DNA of 64,000 nucleotides from Oscheius dolichura (GCA_932521035.1 OW051496.1:1798001-1862000), one strand, 5' to 3'; shown: positions 1-11,534, counted from the stretch's first letter. Notes: a model not told the origin generated them from the sequence alone. Program-made: numbers and translations.

Positions 1-50
1 AATGTCGCAGCAGCGCGAGTAACAGCAAAATAAAGTTAGAATTTTTCAGG

Positions 51-491
51 AATGCCTGGAGCTGACGGCCTTCCCGGTAAACAGGGAGCCCCGGGACAGG
101 ATGGCATCCCGGGAGAAGCTGGACCGCCAGGAGAGCAGGGAGAAGCCGGAATGAATGGCCAAGACGGCATGCCAGGAATGCCCGGGAAACATGGCTACAC
201 CGGGAAAGGAGAACCCGGCTGCGCGGGAAGAAATGGCCTCAAAGGTACTGTACCTTTAGGGTGAATTGAACAAAGAAATTCTGTTCAGGACCGCCTGGGG
301 AGCCAGGAATGCCCGGGAAGGGAGGCGAACCGGGAGAAGAAGGACCCGCAGGACCACCGGGAAGCAGAGGCCTCGATGGAATGCCCGGATTCCCGGGGCA
401 AGTGGGAAAAGAAGGAGCCGGTGGGCAGAATGGCGACGACGGGGAGTACTGTACCTGCCCACAGCGAAAAACCATCCCCTACTTTGCCTAA
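51..491 (+). CDS. Cuticle-type collagen, 3' part (5' end outside window)
   Basis: Two exons can be read. Exon 51-244 follows a TTTTTCAG acceptor, intron 245-288 is 44 bp, and exon 289-491 ends in TAA. The protein is an almost unbroken Gly-X-Y collagen helix. One short interruption carries a cysteine (GEPGCAG) and the C-terminal non-helical tail reads YCTCPQRK. This layout of a triple helix with small cysteine clusters is that of nematode cuticle collagens, where the cysteines form disulfide links between trimers in the extracellular matrix. The helix continues upstream of the window, so the N-terminal domain, signal or anchor and furin-like site cannot be seen. Nothing looks broken. The exact subgroup (col, dpy, rol and so on) cannot be assigned from this part. 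Confidence 0.88.
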
Positions 492-2057
492 ACAATACAA
501 ATTTTACGTTTTATCCTGGAGTTATAAAGATTTTCTATGTAAACGTCCGATGACGAAAATGTCAGTATTCCTTATAAGTTCAGTTATTACAGCAATTTAT
601 TCCTCATTGAAGCGAAAGAGTTCTGCTTGTCTTGGCTCCAGATTCAGGAAAATATTCTGTATCAGAAGCTTCAAGTGATACAAAGAAGATTGTCTAGTTT
701 GTCGGATCTCATTAAATTTCTTTATTTACGTTCCCTGAAGCATGGGATCTCCTTTTCCGGTAACTGGCAAGTCTTGGTTATTCATTTCGACTTTTCCTTA
801 TCCAATGGGGGGAACCAGCATCTCTTGGAAGGTCATCCTGTCCAGGAGCCCTTTATTTACCGGGAAGGCTGTCAGATTCAATCATGTCTGAAAATTAGGA
901 GCTTTCCTCGCTGATTGCACATTTGTTTATTGAAATCCCCGCGAACTTTATTCTTTTAGCCAAGGTTCAAAACACGGAAAATTGTTTCGTTACAAACAAT
1001 AAACGACACCGATTACTTCTATCGTTCTGCTAGTTTCTATATATTCTTGGTGAAGCAAATAAAATAACCCCTTTTTCTGCTTGTGGTTTGTAATATTGAA
1101 TCAAAGCTCGCCCTAATATAAAACCGTCTTGAAATGATAGAAAAATTGTAGTAGGAACTAGCTATACTTTATTTCGGCAGCTTTGAGGGAATTGTGGCTG
1201 TCTGTAGAAGCATCCCACCTTTTCGTCAGTTCATAGAAATAAATGTTTTAAAAACGACTCTTGATAATTAGAGATGGATCACCACTGGGCCCGTTCTAAT
1301 GAAGTGTAGGCAGAAGAAGTGGCAATACGCTGTCATTACTAAGCATTCGGGATAGTGCGATCATTGATTCCGATGTTCATTTATGAAATCGGTGAAACAT
1401 CACTTCCACGAGGCTCCATTCAGTTATAGACGTTCAATGGACCAAGCTCGGCTAGAGTCTCATCAATTTTCGGGAGTCATATTGGTAAATATGGTTTTTT
1501 GTTGTAAACGTGATTTCGGATGCAAGATGAAGCAAAAAAGCGATTGGATGTTTTTTTTGTCTTTTATCAAAAATTTTGGAGAATAAATAGATTTTTTTTA
1601 CTTGAATAGCACAGTCACAACAATTGCAAAGTTGTAATTTCGTTTAGAACCCTCGTCGAAACACATGAATTTGACCATATTTGGAATGAAAAGTGAGTGA
1701 AGTCGACTAGTCACATCTTTAGAATTCACTTTTACAATATTCGTAAAACTTCATAACTGATTAAAATTTTTTTTTTATTTTTATTTATTTATTCTCCAAA
1801 ATGAACGTCCAATAAGCAAAACATCTAAATGAACATTTATTTACGTCGTCGCTGAAACATTCACTGCCATTCCGGATTTCGGACAGCTTCCTGTGTAGGG
1901 AACTCGCTGTATGGATCATTCCCGGTCAAATTAGCTTACAAAGACAAAAGCTGTCAGTTTACTGGTCTTCTTTCTGTTTTACCCGTTTTTACCACCGATT
2001 TTCCTGTCGAATTATTCGCTTTTTCGTTATTTCCCCTTCTCCTCTATTACTTCCACA
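492..2057. other. Intergenic stretch, no supported gene
   Basis: About 1.57 kb between the collagen stop and the receptor start. The open frames here are short, lack family resemblance and do not join through convincing splice sites. It presumably holds the collagen 3' UTR and the promoter of the downstream receptor gene. I see no clear TATA box, RNA gene or repeat. Confidence 0.5.
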
Positions 2058-5000
2058 ATGTTCCTTCAGCTGGCGGTTGTTTTTTCCCTTCTTCTTTCAA
2101 CATTACAACAAGGTTTTTCCAACTCTTTTTACTTCAAAAAACTCTCCATTTTCAGTTGAAAAAGAGTGCGGTTCTATAATTCTTGGCCAGGAGCGAAAAG
2201 TACCATATAATGCAACGGGATGCACGTGAGATTACTGTAGCTATTGGGGAGATACATGGGCAAAAACGTCAAATTCTGGCGCGCCCGATTTGCTGGGGGG
2301 TGAATGAGTGTTTGTGCCTGTAACTCGGTTATTAATCTATCATTTTCGGTGATTTAAACACCATGTTGAAGAGCACTTCCTGGCGAATCGAACGCACTTT
2401 GTTTCAGCTTAATAGCCCCAACAAAAAATTCAGGAAACTCTCAAACGTTGGCATTTGCTCTTACAGCGTTACGTAATACGTCTCTGTCAACGTTTGAGGG
2501 TCTCCTGAATTTTCAGTCAGGGCTATTGAGCTCTAACAAAGTGCGTTAGATTCGTCAGGAAGTGCTCTCCAACGTGGTCTTTGAATCTCCAAAAATGATA
2601 AAGATATAACCGAGTTACAGGCACAAACGCCCGAAACTGTTTTGGGAGCGCCCAGTGGTCGGGCGCGTCCGGGCGTTTCCCCATATATTGGGGATAATCT
2701 AATAATTTTCAGCAGCGCCTCTCAAGTTTATCTTCTCAACAACAAGGATCAACCTACTCTTCCTGACAATTTGGCATCATTACAGGAGATCAAGACCGAT
2801 ACCGTCACTTCTAGCTATTGTCCGTTTCTACCGTAATCCCCCTTTCTTCATACGGTACTTTTAGATATATCTCTACGCATCGAATATTCATACGTACCGA
2901 GAGCCGTACATACAATGCCGTTTCTACCCAGCTTGAGAAAAATTATCCCCTATCCAAATAAGCAGAGGGCCGCGATATTTATTCGCAATAATTTCCCGTT
3001 CTGTATAAATGACGCCGACAGGAAACGGCTATTGGATATGGTCAACGGTCAAGGATACATTCAGGAATGTAGTACGTGCATTATTTTCGCGACAAGACCA
3101 TTCATAGTCCCAATACGCGGACAAAACGTCAAATTTCGGGCGCGCCTGATTTTGGCCGCAGAGGGGAGTGCCGGACGTTTGTGCTCGTATCTCTGCCATT
3201 TCTTGGCCAATTTCAAAAATTTAAAGACCTAGTTGGAGAGGACATCAAGACAATTCTAATGAACCTAGGTACATCTCAAACGAACCGACAAAAAACGTGT
3301 AGTCCCACAGACTTTGATAGAGAATCGTTTCGTAATGCGCCCTCGAGGCGACTACCCTTGTAGTCAACGTTTGTGGGCCTGAAGATTGTCCTGTCCTAGC
3401 GGTTGAGTTGTAACTTGGTTCGTTAGAATCGTCTTGACGTGCTCTCCAAATAGGTCTTTGAATTTTTGACATCGGCAAAGAAATGACCGAGATACGGACA
3501 CAAACACCCGACACGCCCGGATGCTCGGCGGATTGCCGCGCGAATCGCGGGTTCGATCCCCATTCCAGTCAACTTTTTTTGCTTTTTTATAGTTCTGCCA
3601 TTTATGGACCATTTCTGGAGATTTAAAAACTCTAAAATAGAAGACAACAAGGGCCATCTAATGAACTATAGAACAGCTGAAAACAATTACCTCATTTTAT
3701 CGAAATTTCAGCCTGTGTGACCGCAATAAAGGGAAACATAACGCAGTTTATTGGTGGACCGAAGTGTCGAACCAACGCTGGAGGGATACTCTTCTTGGGA
3801 GGTTCGATAATGACTGAAACGTTGAGACGGCAATTGGAAACGGTTACCATGCTCCGCGGTATTATTCTTATTAACGGCACGAATTTTACGTCGCTTGATT
3901 TTTTGAAAAATTTAAGAACGGTATATATTCTACCGCGGTATTATATAAATTATTCAGATTATTTACTCCGGAAAGGAAACGGCTCCTGCTATTGAAATTG
4001 TCAACAATCCATATCTGAAGAGTTTGGGATTTATGCTGGATTATATTCTGCCGAAACGCGGTGAACCATTCGTGAATCGGAGAAATTCACTAATATTCCT
4101 TCGAAATAATCCGATGTTGAAGTTGTCGCCGCCGGAAATGGAACATTTTCAATCGCAAATTGAGACCCGACTGGACATTATGGTAGAGAAGAATCCCGTC
4201 AAATTTGTTATGAGTGGTACGTTTTGGCGATGGCGGAGAGGAAAGAGGCGCGGCCCATTTCGGCCCGAGTAACATAACGGCCCACTTTCGACCTGCCCTG
4301 GCTGGCAGCTGGAATATCTTGGTTATTTCTGTACCATTTTTGATCAGCTAAAAAACTAGCATAAAGAGCAGGATCGCAGCTATTAGCTAGCCAATTTTCA
4401 GCTCAATGCCATGCGTGGAAAATTCAGGGCAAGCTCAAATGTGCAACAAACGCTGAATTTGAAAATTTTCGGATGTTTCAACCTTTGTGCTTCTCCTGAA
4501 TTCTCCACACATCGGGCTCTAATTTGATTGTTCGATAGCCCGGATCTTTCTCTCCATGTGGGTTTTAGTTGATCGAAAATGGTGCAGAAATAACCGAGAT
4601 ATTCAAATTTTTAGCTGGACCTGGCCGGAAGTAGACCTAACATAACGCGGGCTGAGTTGTGAGAAACGACCAGGGTTCGACCCCCGCGGTGGCCTTTCCA
4701 TTTTTGCTTTTCTTTCAAAACTACCGCAACCTCTTCAGATTGCCAGTTGGTCTATCCCCTTCTGAAGAACACTGCCACCATCCAGGACTGTACCGATGTT
4801 ACCGGCGATTTAGTCATTGACGAGTCATTCCGCGACGTTTCCGCCCAGAGAATGGAGGAACTCTTTGGCTATGTGAGTCATTTTATACAGCTCTAACAGA
4901 CCCCAATTTCAGCTACGGGTCTTGAAGGGATGTTTGCTAATAAAGAACACGAATTTCAAGGATATTATGTTCCTCCATAATCTGGTCACGATTAAATGTA

Positions 5001-5460
5001 TGGAGCACCGGCCGGCCATAACCATCGAGAACAATCCCGAGCTCCAATGGCTCAATGTTCAAATCAGCGACTTTGGCGACTCCCTCAGTATTCTCACCTT
5101 CAAAATCACCGTTCGTAATTCCCTTGGGCTGAAATGTAAAAACTTCAGAACAATCGAAAACTCTGCTACCGGGAAGTGGACTATTTGAAGAGCATTTTGG
5201 ACTCTCCGTGGCGGGTCATTGAATTTGACCGCTGGAAGGCGCCGTGCCACGATGTGAAGAAGCTGACAATTGGTCTCCTCGCCTACCACGCGATAGCTGC
5301 CGGGATCCTCGTCGTGGGCATCGTCGTCTTGGAAGTTATCTTGCGGGCGATGAAACGGAGACGAAGCCGCGCGACAGGAGAAGGATGGGGGAACAGTTAC
5401 CCGCCAAATTCGGAAAATGACAGCGAAGTCAAGACTGAAAAAAGGCACAAGCAATGGTAA
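2058..5460 (+). CDS. Receptor L-domain transmembrane protein (IRLD-like)
   Basis: Nine exons join in one frame: 2058-2112, 2156-2225, 2713-2832, 2932-3071, 3712-3920, 3958-4216, 4739-4872, 4913-5110 and 5149-5460, about 498 residues. The N-terminus (MFLQLAVVFSLLLSTLQQ) is a signal peptide. Leucine-rich L-domain signatures follow: a Cys near the start of each domain, NLASLQEI, FLKNLRTI and repeated IxNNPxL and NNRKLCY motifs. Near the C-terminus is one membrane span (GLLAYHAIAAGILVVGIVV) and a short basic tail. These features match the nematode family of kinase-less receptors with insulin/EGF-receptor-type L domains. Such proteins would sit at the cell surface; their ligands are generally unknown. 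Exon 4 is only in frame if the acceptor at 2931 is used rather than the nearer TTTTAG at 2864. Three introns are swollen by palindromic repeats. The gene appears intact. Confidence 0.78.
2251..2687. repeat. Fold-back MITE, TACATGGGC family, copy A
   Basis: A 437-bp palindromic element lies inside intron 2 of the receptor gene. The ends read GATACATGGGCAAAAACG and, in inverse, TATATGGGGAAACG. The two halves are long imperfect inverted repeats; for example the left GTTTGTGCCTGTAACTCGG pairs with the right CCGAGTTACAGGCACAAAC. It is flanked by a perfect 7-bp direct repeat TTGGGGA (2244-2250 and 2688-2694), read as the target-site duplication. It contains no coding sequence. Related copies are at about 3100-3535, 5569-5763 and 55393-55652. 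Confidence 0.8.
3103..3535. repeat. Fold-back MITE, TACATGGGC family, copy B
   Basis: This palindromic copy lies in intron 4 of the receptor gene. The left half holds GGACAAAACGTCAAATTTCG and, further in, GACCTAGTTGGAGAG. The right half holds their approximate complements (CTCTCCAAATAGGTC, ACCGAGATACGGACAC). It is more diverged than copy A, so its ends are approximate and I see no certain target duplication. A tRNA-like segment follows at once (about 3536-3600). Confidence 0.65.
3536..3605 (+). repeat. tRNA-derived SINE-like fragment
   Basis: The segment contains GCGGGTTCGATCCCC, which fits the RNA polymerase III B-box consensus, followed by AGTCAACTTTTTTTGC and a T-rich tail. The same order of B-box, CAACTT-like stretch and TTTTTGCTTTT recurs near 4670-4710, 6547-6590 and 6680-6715, and inverted near 5777 and 46745. 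A complete cloverleaf cannot be folded by eye, so I call it SINE-like rather than a tRNA gene. Confidence 0.45.
4285..4640. repeat. Fold-back element in intron 6 of the receptor gene
   Basis: AATATCTTGGTTATTTCTG at about 4313 is the near-complement of CAGAAATAACCGAGATATTC at about 4586. The flanking stretches (ACCATTTTTGATCAGCTAAAA and the corresponding TTTTAGTTGATCGAAAATGG) pair as well, giving arms of at least 50 bp around a loop of about 220 bp. Its sequence differs from the TACATGGGC family. A B-box-like GGGTTCGACCCCCG lies just downstream at about 4672. Confidence 0.65.
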
Positions 5461-5568
5461 GGCAGAAGAATAAACGACTAGTTACACTTTTTATTATTGT
5501 ACTTTTTGTAATTTTGGAACTTTTAAACAGTTTCACTTGGTAGTTTTGACGGTCGTACTTTTTTTAAG

Positions 5569-5763
5569 GCGTAGACGGGAGTGTCCGGCGTTTGTGTCCA
5601 TATCTCGGTCATTTATTGGCCGATCTCAAAAATTCAAAGACCTAGTTGGAGAGCACGTCAAGACGAGTCTAATGAACCTAGTCACATCTCAGTCGCCCCG
5701 GACAAAAAAAATCTGTAGTCCCAGAAACTTTGCGTGCATATGTTACGTAACTTGGAGCGTCTA
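5569..5763. repeat. Partial copy of the TACATGGGC-family element (copy C)
   Basis: From GGCGTAGACGGGAGTG through GACCTAGTTGGAGAGCACG to TATGTTACGTAACTTGG this matches the internal part of copy D at 55393-55652 in the same order, with scattered differences. The terminal inverted repeats are missing on both sides, so it is a truncated copy. Confidence 0.65.
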
Positions 5764-6019
5764 AAAACAGTGCGGCCAAAAAAAGTTGGTCGAAGGGGGA
5801 ACCGAACAGGTCAAGGACAGACGGACAAACCGACGGACAGCATAGTTTATTATAATAATTAGTAGACTAGAGCGTTCGCGTGCATATTTATAGCTTGTAT
5901 CCTCTTTATCAGATGGAGAAAAACACTTGTGGCGCCCTGCGCGCCCTTCGGGCGCTTGAACGCCCATTTGTTGCTTTCAATGCAAGCAAGAATCCGAACG
6001 AATTGCCTTTGAGGCGCTT

Positions 6020-6295
6020 TACTGGACATTTTTGACCGCTTCGGGGGCTGTACATCCTTTGAATGCTTGAAACCTCATTTATTGGCAAATTTTTGGCCGC
6101 TACAGGCGTTCGACATCCTTTGATTGAGGTTTTTGGCCTCTACGGGCGCTCAACATCCTTTGCCAGCGTTAAAAATCATTTATCAGACATTTTTGACAGC
6201 TTTGTGTGCTGAACATTGCTTTAAATGCTTATAAAATACATAAAAATTAACTTATTGGACATTATTGTCCGCTTCGGGGGCCGAACATCGCGCGT
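6020..6295. repeat. Degenerate tandem array, period roughly 55-75 bp
   Basis: About five units share a core like GACATTTTTGACCGCTTCGG followed by GGGGCTGAACATCCTTTG and a short AT-rich spacer with ATTTATTG. The units differ in length and sequence, so this is an old array. No coding potential is seen. Confidence 0.6.
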
Positions 6296-6499
6296 GGTTT
6301 GACTTTACATAGGGTAGTGCCAGCTCCGGGAAGGTAACTTTGACGCGCACAGCTTTTCAGTTGAGGTTTCGTGAAAATCTTTTTTGACCATAATTTTGAG
6401 GGTGGTCGATTACCCCTATCCCCAAATTTTCAGGGATATAGTCCATAAAATAAAACCAGGACGAGCACAACGAGTTTTGCAAAATGTCCGCCGTGCGTC

Positions 6500-6840
6500 C
6501 GATTTTTGTGGTGTAGTAGCTAAGAGGCCGGTATTATCATTCGAGAGGTCGGGGGTTCGATCCCCACTGGGGGTAACTCTTTTTGCTTTTTTGTTTTGAG
6601 ATCCTGAATACATCCAAAATATTTTTGAAGTGTTTTTCGCTGCGGGACCCTTTCGTGGTGGGTCCCCAATCGAGAAGACGTGGGTTCGGTTCCCCCTTCG
6701 ACCAACTTATTTTGCTTTGTCTATTTAGCATTTTTATATGATTCCAAAATGTTTTTCGCTGCGGGACCCGTTCGTGTTGGGACCCCAGTCCGGAGGTCTG
6801 CAGTTCCATCCTACCTCCGGGCAATTTTGTTTACTTTGTC
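6500..6840 (+). repeat. Cluster of three tRNA-like (SINE-like) units
   Basis: Unit 1 (about 6505-6600) has GTAGCTAAGAGGCC as a possible A-box, a B-box in GGGGGTTCGATCCCC, then TTTTTGCTTTTTTG. Units 2 (about 6630-6720) and 3 (about 6745-6840) share GTTTTTCGCTGCGGGACCC, a hairpin around TTCGTG and a TTCGG/TTCCA box followed by a T-rich tail. These look like tandem pol-III-derived repeats; none folds into a clean tRNA by eye. Confidence 0.5.
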
Positions 6841-7040
6841 TTCTGAGGGCAAATTGGACTTCGCATGCCTCGCATGCCGCATGCCGCGTCAGGCGGGAAA
6901 TGCCCTTTTTGAAAAACTGGAACCTCACACTCTACAGAAATTAATTAAAATTAATTTAACCATCATTTTCAACGATTTTTGAAATGAATCCTCTTGAATA
7001 GGAATACTTTAAAGGGAGGGAAAGATTTATTTGTAGTGGA

Positions 7041-9710
7041 TTACTCTGTGTAATTAAAAAGGGTATCAGCCAAATGGCGGGGAATAACAACTGAAGACAT
7101 ATTAAAGCACCCATTGGGAAGCTGGGGACCCTCTCTCCAGCTTTTTCCATTAAATATTTCAGTTTCATCGAGAAGGTTGTCTGTTCTATTATATCCTCCA
7201 ATTACAAAAATCTCATTGTCAAGGACTGCTGCAGGAAATCTATATCGACGTTGTTTCATAGGTGGCAGTTGTTTCCATGTTCCTTTTCCTTCTAGATTAC
7301 TCAGTTCCAGTACAGTATTGACATCTGTCTTTCCATCATGACCTCCCGTTAAAATGAGATTATTTCCATGAGAAACGAGAAAATGACAAGCAAGAGGTGT
7401 TGGCATATCATTCAGCTTCGTCCAGACACCACTCTCCGGGTCGAAACATTCCACACTTTTCAAATGAACACTTTTCAAATCATCATTTGGATAATCATAT
7501 CCACCACAGACAATGAATTTGCCATTATGAACTGCTGCAGCTGCACGAGATCGCGAATATTTCATGTCCCTAAAATATTGAGTAGCCCTGATTGAGCCTA
7601 GTCTCAGATGTTGTATCATCTCGTTTGAGAGACGAACCTCGTCTTGAGTGTGGATCAGGGCTGGGCGGGATGGCCATTTTCAAAAAGGGTCGGGACGGGA
7701 CTCGTCCCCCAAAAAACGGAATGAAACGGGACGGGAATCCCGCACAGCCCAGGACCCGAATTCACATCTCTTCCCGGGAAGAAATCTCGGAAATTTCTAC
7801 CCGGGTGGATTATTTCCCGGTCGATTTTTTACCCGGGCACCCCGCAATTCTTGCCCTCCCGGGAAGCTCTCGGCCGGGAGGTAATTGTAAACAAGAGGCA
7901 AATGACTATTGAAGGGTACCATTCGATTCATCCCAAAGAGACAAATCCAACGGTATCAATATCATCTCGTAAAACTGGAGAAACCACTTTGATTTTGATC
8001 TTTATGCAAATTACGCCTCTGCTGTATCAAAAATGAGTGCCTTGGGCTTGAAACCGCATCCGACCAGGAAGAGATGCGCACTACTAGATTTGTCTCTTCG
8101 AGAGGAATCATCCGGTATCAATATTACATTGGTTAACTTATAAGGACAAAAGTATGCCTCCAGCCACTATAAAACAATAGAGAGGACGAATTACCCCCCA
8201 AGCAACCATATTCGCGTAACCAAACCTATGCCATTCGATAGATCTCTTCACGCTGAATAACTTTGTAAGTCATCGCAACGAAGGAGAACCTCGTTTTAGC
8301 GAATTACAGATTCCGGGAGAATTATTACCCGGCCGTTTAGACCGGAAAGCAAAACGACCGCCCGGGGAATAAAGAATTATCTCCCGGGAAAGGTGTGAAT
8401 TGTGGTCTTCCCGGGCGATCGACCGAATTAGCTCCCGGGAGATAAAAATGCTTCCCGGGAAGAGATGTGAATTCGGGTCCAGGTGTGGATCTTGTTTGGT
8501 CGCGAGACAGACTCGTGATCACGTCTCGCTCTAATAACTCCTTTACTCGTCCAAGCCTAGTTTTATTTTGGTCTTTTTCCAACTACCGGGGTTTCAACTG
8601 CGGGACCATTTGGCATTTTCGCGAATAAAAACGCCTAAATTCCAGGTTGAGATTTCAAAACAGGCACATTTCGCTCGCTAAGTTCCCAAATGGTCCCGTA
8701 GTTGGAAACCGAGAAGAAGAGAAAAAAGGGGAAAAGTATTCAACTTACCGCATTATAATCCATTTGTTCTCCTTCGGATCATATCTTTCCACACTTTTCA
8801 AGTAGCTGCTTCTATCCTCTCCTCCAAACACCCAGATGGATCCATTCCATTCCACACTACTATTTGTAATACCCCATCGGCTCTCATTCATATCTGCCAA
8901 TCGTATCCATTCCAATGTTTTGTTATCCAATTTGTATAATTCTTTCTTCATCTCGTAACCACCGAATATATAGATTTCTCCATCCAGATATACTGCACCT
9001 CCGGCACTAAGTTTTCTCGGTAATTTCAATGCCAATTTGATCCATTTGTCTTGTTTCATAATGACTATTTCATCTGTTCCTCTGAAATCTTTTTCTCCTC
9101 CAAGGACTAAAATCTAAAAGAATGTCAATTGTTCTCTTCCACAATACCCCACCGTCCCCTTATCCACTTTTCCTGGGATCAATTGTATTTCTTCTTCCAA
9201 AGGAACGGGTCTCGCCTGGATTGAAAGATGATCTTCACTTTGTTTCCCTTCGATCCTTCCAACTAAACATTAGTAACACTGAAAAGTATTAGATCTGGCT
9301 GACTTCTGTGAGAAATCTCTGCGATGCCCTCTTGTAAAGCCGTTAATGCATCGGAAACTGAAATTTCTCTCGAGTTCTAAAAGGTTTCAATGATTTCTTA
9401 CCCCCTTGTTGCTTGTCGGATACTTCTTTCAATCTCCCTGAAAAGTCATTTCGTATGCAACTCAAGCCATCTTCTGTTTCCCGTCGAAGTCGTTTCATCT
9501 CCTCATTTTCTATCGCTAACGCATCTATTTAATATTTTTGAAAGACTCATTATCACCCCCCCCCCCCCCCCCCCCCAACATACCGTTTCTACTCGAGCTC
9601 AGCTCCATTTTCCCCTTCAATTCTCTATTTTCCTCCTCCAGCCTGCCTATTCTTCTAATTAGGTCCACAATCAGCGGGTGGATGTTCGCTTCAGAAGGAT
9701 TAGTTGTCAT
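7041..9710 (-). CDS. Coiled-coil plus Kelch beta-propeller protein
   Basis: Read on the minus strand. A start at 9710 (MTTNPSEANIHPLIVDL) opens an exon rich in LEEENRELK-type heptads. Two short exons with the same character follow (about 9407-9530 and 9290-9380). The propeller comes in two large exons, about 8749-9115 and 7041-7580. Kelch blades are marked by Gly-Gly doublets and a following Tyr/Trp: VLGGEKD, IYIFGGY, IWVFGGED, FIVCGGYD, LILTGGHD, FVIGGYN. The stop at 7041 follows a tail (VVIPRHLADTLF) shared with the other Kelch genes here. Kelch propellers are protein-interaction platforms; no BTB domain or kinase is seen in this gene. The intron between the two propeller exons is 1.2 kb because of repeat insertions. 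The first introns are unusually short and the N-terminal exon limits are approximate. Confidence 0.72.
7640..8550. repeat. CCCGGG-rich fold-back element in a Kelch intron
   Basis: The left part contains GACCCGAATTCACATCTC followed by TTCCCGGGAAG. The right part contains CTTCCCGGGAAGAGATGTG followed by AATTCGGGTCC, an inverted match. Many CCCGGG and CCGGGA blocks lie between. The outer ends (about 7620 and 8530) carry GAGACGAAC-like and GTCGCGAGAC-like stretches. No open frame of interest. It enlarges the intron of the 7.0-9.7 kb Kelch gene. Confidence 0.55.
8581..8707. repeat. Small MITE with 19-bp terminal inverted repeats
   Basis: CAACTGCGGGACCATTTGG near 8597 is repeated in inverse as CCAAATGGTCCCGTAGTTG near 8686. 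The core is about 90 bp and non-coding. It lies in the same Kelch intron just next to the splice donor. Confidence 0.6.
9556..9577. repeat. Homopolymer of 22 C
   Basis: An uninterrupted run of C on the plus strand (G on the coding strand) directly inside the first intron of the Kelch gene, next to the donor. Such runs are unstable in replication and sequencing, so its length may not be exact. Confidence 0.9.
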
Positions 9711-10409
9711 TAGAGTAGCTGAAATAGTTTATGGAAAGATTGAGAAATGGGAAAAGTCGATTTGAACAAGGGAGCAGGCAGGCAACGTCGTCCTTGATAA
9801 GGGAGACTCCATGCTGCAATTCGATAAGACACAGTAATTGTTGTCGAGTTTGCGGACGCGTGACATCCATGGACCTAATGTCCATCCAAAAGTGCGCCGT
9901 CCGCCGTCCGTCCCCTGAATGGCCAAGTGGCGCAATCAGAATCAGCGTCAAAAACTGAATCGAATGAGCTAGGTTTCAGCCAATTTCTCCTTTTCTGTGA
10001 AAAATATTGTCGCAAAACAGAAAGCGTGCGCACAGTCGCTGCGGGACTAGTGCGCTCAATCAGGCGGGCCACGCAGACTTCCTTTAATATTTTTCTAGAT
10101 GCTTAAAAGCAAATCTGTTCAATAAGCCTGATTCAAAACTGTAAAGCATCACTTTATTGCTTCAATTCTCCTTTATTATGTGTTCCTCGGGAGTAAACTT
10201 GGATTCCTGTTTCATAATAGGATAATAACCCATCCAACCATCGTCTACTTCCATTTTACGAGTAGTGTTTGTTTGAAAAGGTGACGAATAGGGGGGGAAA
10301 GGCAATCAAGCCCTTATCAGTTGGCCCTCCCTGTGCCGTCTCTTCTTTCTTCATCCTAGATTCACCAATTTGTTTCATCTTTCCCATAAATTCTTCCATT
10401 TCTCCAAAC

Positions 10410-11534
10410 ATGGATGCTTCTTTGTCAGTCAATACGGTAATTTTCCCTTTCTACTCCCCTAAAATTGGCCAAAACTTTCAGATTTTAGCCATGGGAGGGA
10501 TAGATAAAATGGGGGATTCTGGAAAAATGTTCATTTTGAACCGAGAAGGAGCTGATTGGATCGAACTGGCCGCGGAATTACCTCATGAGACAGAACACGG
10601 CGGAGCCGTAGTTCTCAATGAAGAATTATATATTTTTGGTGGTTCCGAAACGACTGATCATTTATATAAATTGGACAAAGCAACGGGCGATTGGATACGA
10701 CTGGCAGATATGAATGAGGAGCGTTGGGCGATAACAAATAGCTGTCTAGCATGGAATGGATCAATCTGGGTCCTGGGAGGATATGGAGACTTGAAATCCG
10801 TGGAACGATATGACCCGGAACAGGACAAATGGATACAAATGCCGTAAAGTGAAATACAGTAATTTTGAAGTTTTTCCGTAAGCGCGCTCTGTAGTCACAC
10901 TTCCTTTTTTTGCTCTAAATTGTGAAATTATTATTCCAAATGGAAGATAAAAGCTCTCTTACGGAAGGAGATTCACTGATTTGAGAGCTCCTGGGTTACA
11001 ATAAATTCAGTAATCTTAAAAATTTTCAGAGATATGAAATATGGTCGAAAGTGCGCCGCTGCCGCCGTCTGGAATGGGAAGATCGTCGTCTGTGGCGGCT
11101 GGAATCAGGCCGAGCTTCAAACCCTGGACAGTGTGGAATGTTTCGACCCGGAGAGCGGAGTATGGACAGAATTGGCGGCTCTGCCATCCCCTCGTAACAG
11201 CCACTCTCTCATTTCCTACAATAATCGACTCCTAACCATTGGAGGTCATAACTTCGTCTCTCTCAACTCCGTAATGGAATTCGACCCATTGGAAGGGAAA
11301 TGGAATCCGCTTCCGGCGATGAAACATCATCGCAACTCGTTGACTACCGTAATCCTTGGACAGTTTGTTTATGTCATTGGAGGATATGGAGTTGAAGGGC
11401 GTCTTCGGTCGGTGGAAATATTCAATGGAGTGGAATGGCAAGACGGACCCGAACTGCCGTATGAACGCCACGAAATGTTCTCCGCTGTTATTCCCAGAGA
11501 AATGGCGGCGATTCTTGAGTCTTATGAGGAATAA
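10410..11534 (+). CDS. Kelch beta-propeller protein
   Basis: Three exons read cleanly: 10410-10436, 10482-10843 and 11030-11534, about 297 residues as drawn. The frame stays open upstream of 10410, so the true start may lie further 5'. Kelch blades are seen as LAMGGID, LYIFGGSE, IWVLGGYG, IVVCGGWN, LTIGGHN and YVIGGYG, with the family's repeated SVERYDPEQDKW and SVECFDPESGVW strands. The phase-2 intron between MP and DMKYG is at the same place in all the Kelch genes of this window, which supports common descent. It lies head-to-head with the Kelch gene at 7.0-9.7 kb. No kinase or BTB domain is attached in the visible frame. Confidence 0.8.

Larger units (their letters stand above)
5461..7040. 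other. Gene-free repeat-rich interval
   Basis: No convincing gene is seen. It holds a half copy of the TACATGGGC-family element (about 5569-5763), an inverted tRNA-like fragment (about 5777-5812), a degenerate tandem array (about 6020-6295), and three tRNA-like units (about 6500-6600, 6630-6720 and 6745-6840). Confidence 0.6.

Noticed and set aside
2642..2836. Separate small gene starting at 2642
   Set aside because: Its first part lies in the MITE; the second part is exon 3 of the receptor gene, joined in phase to exon 2.
3540..3560. Functional tRNA gene from the GGTTCGATCCCC box
   Set aside because: No acceptor stem, D-arm or anticodon arm could be paired at this or the related sites; better explained as SINE-like repeats.
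3958..4216. Receptor gene as a pseudogene because of an apparent stop near 3995 and a frame change near 5150
   Set aside because: A 37-bp intron (3921-3957) and a 38-bp intron (5111-5148) with good splice sites restore one frame throughout.
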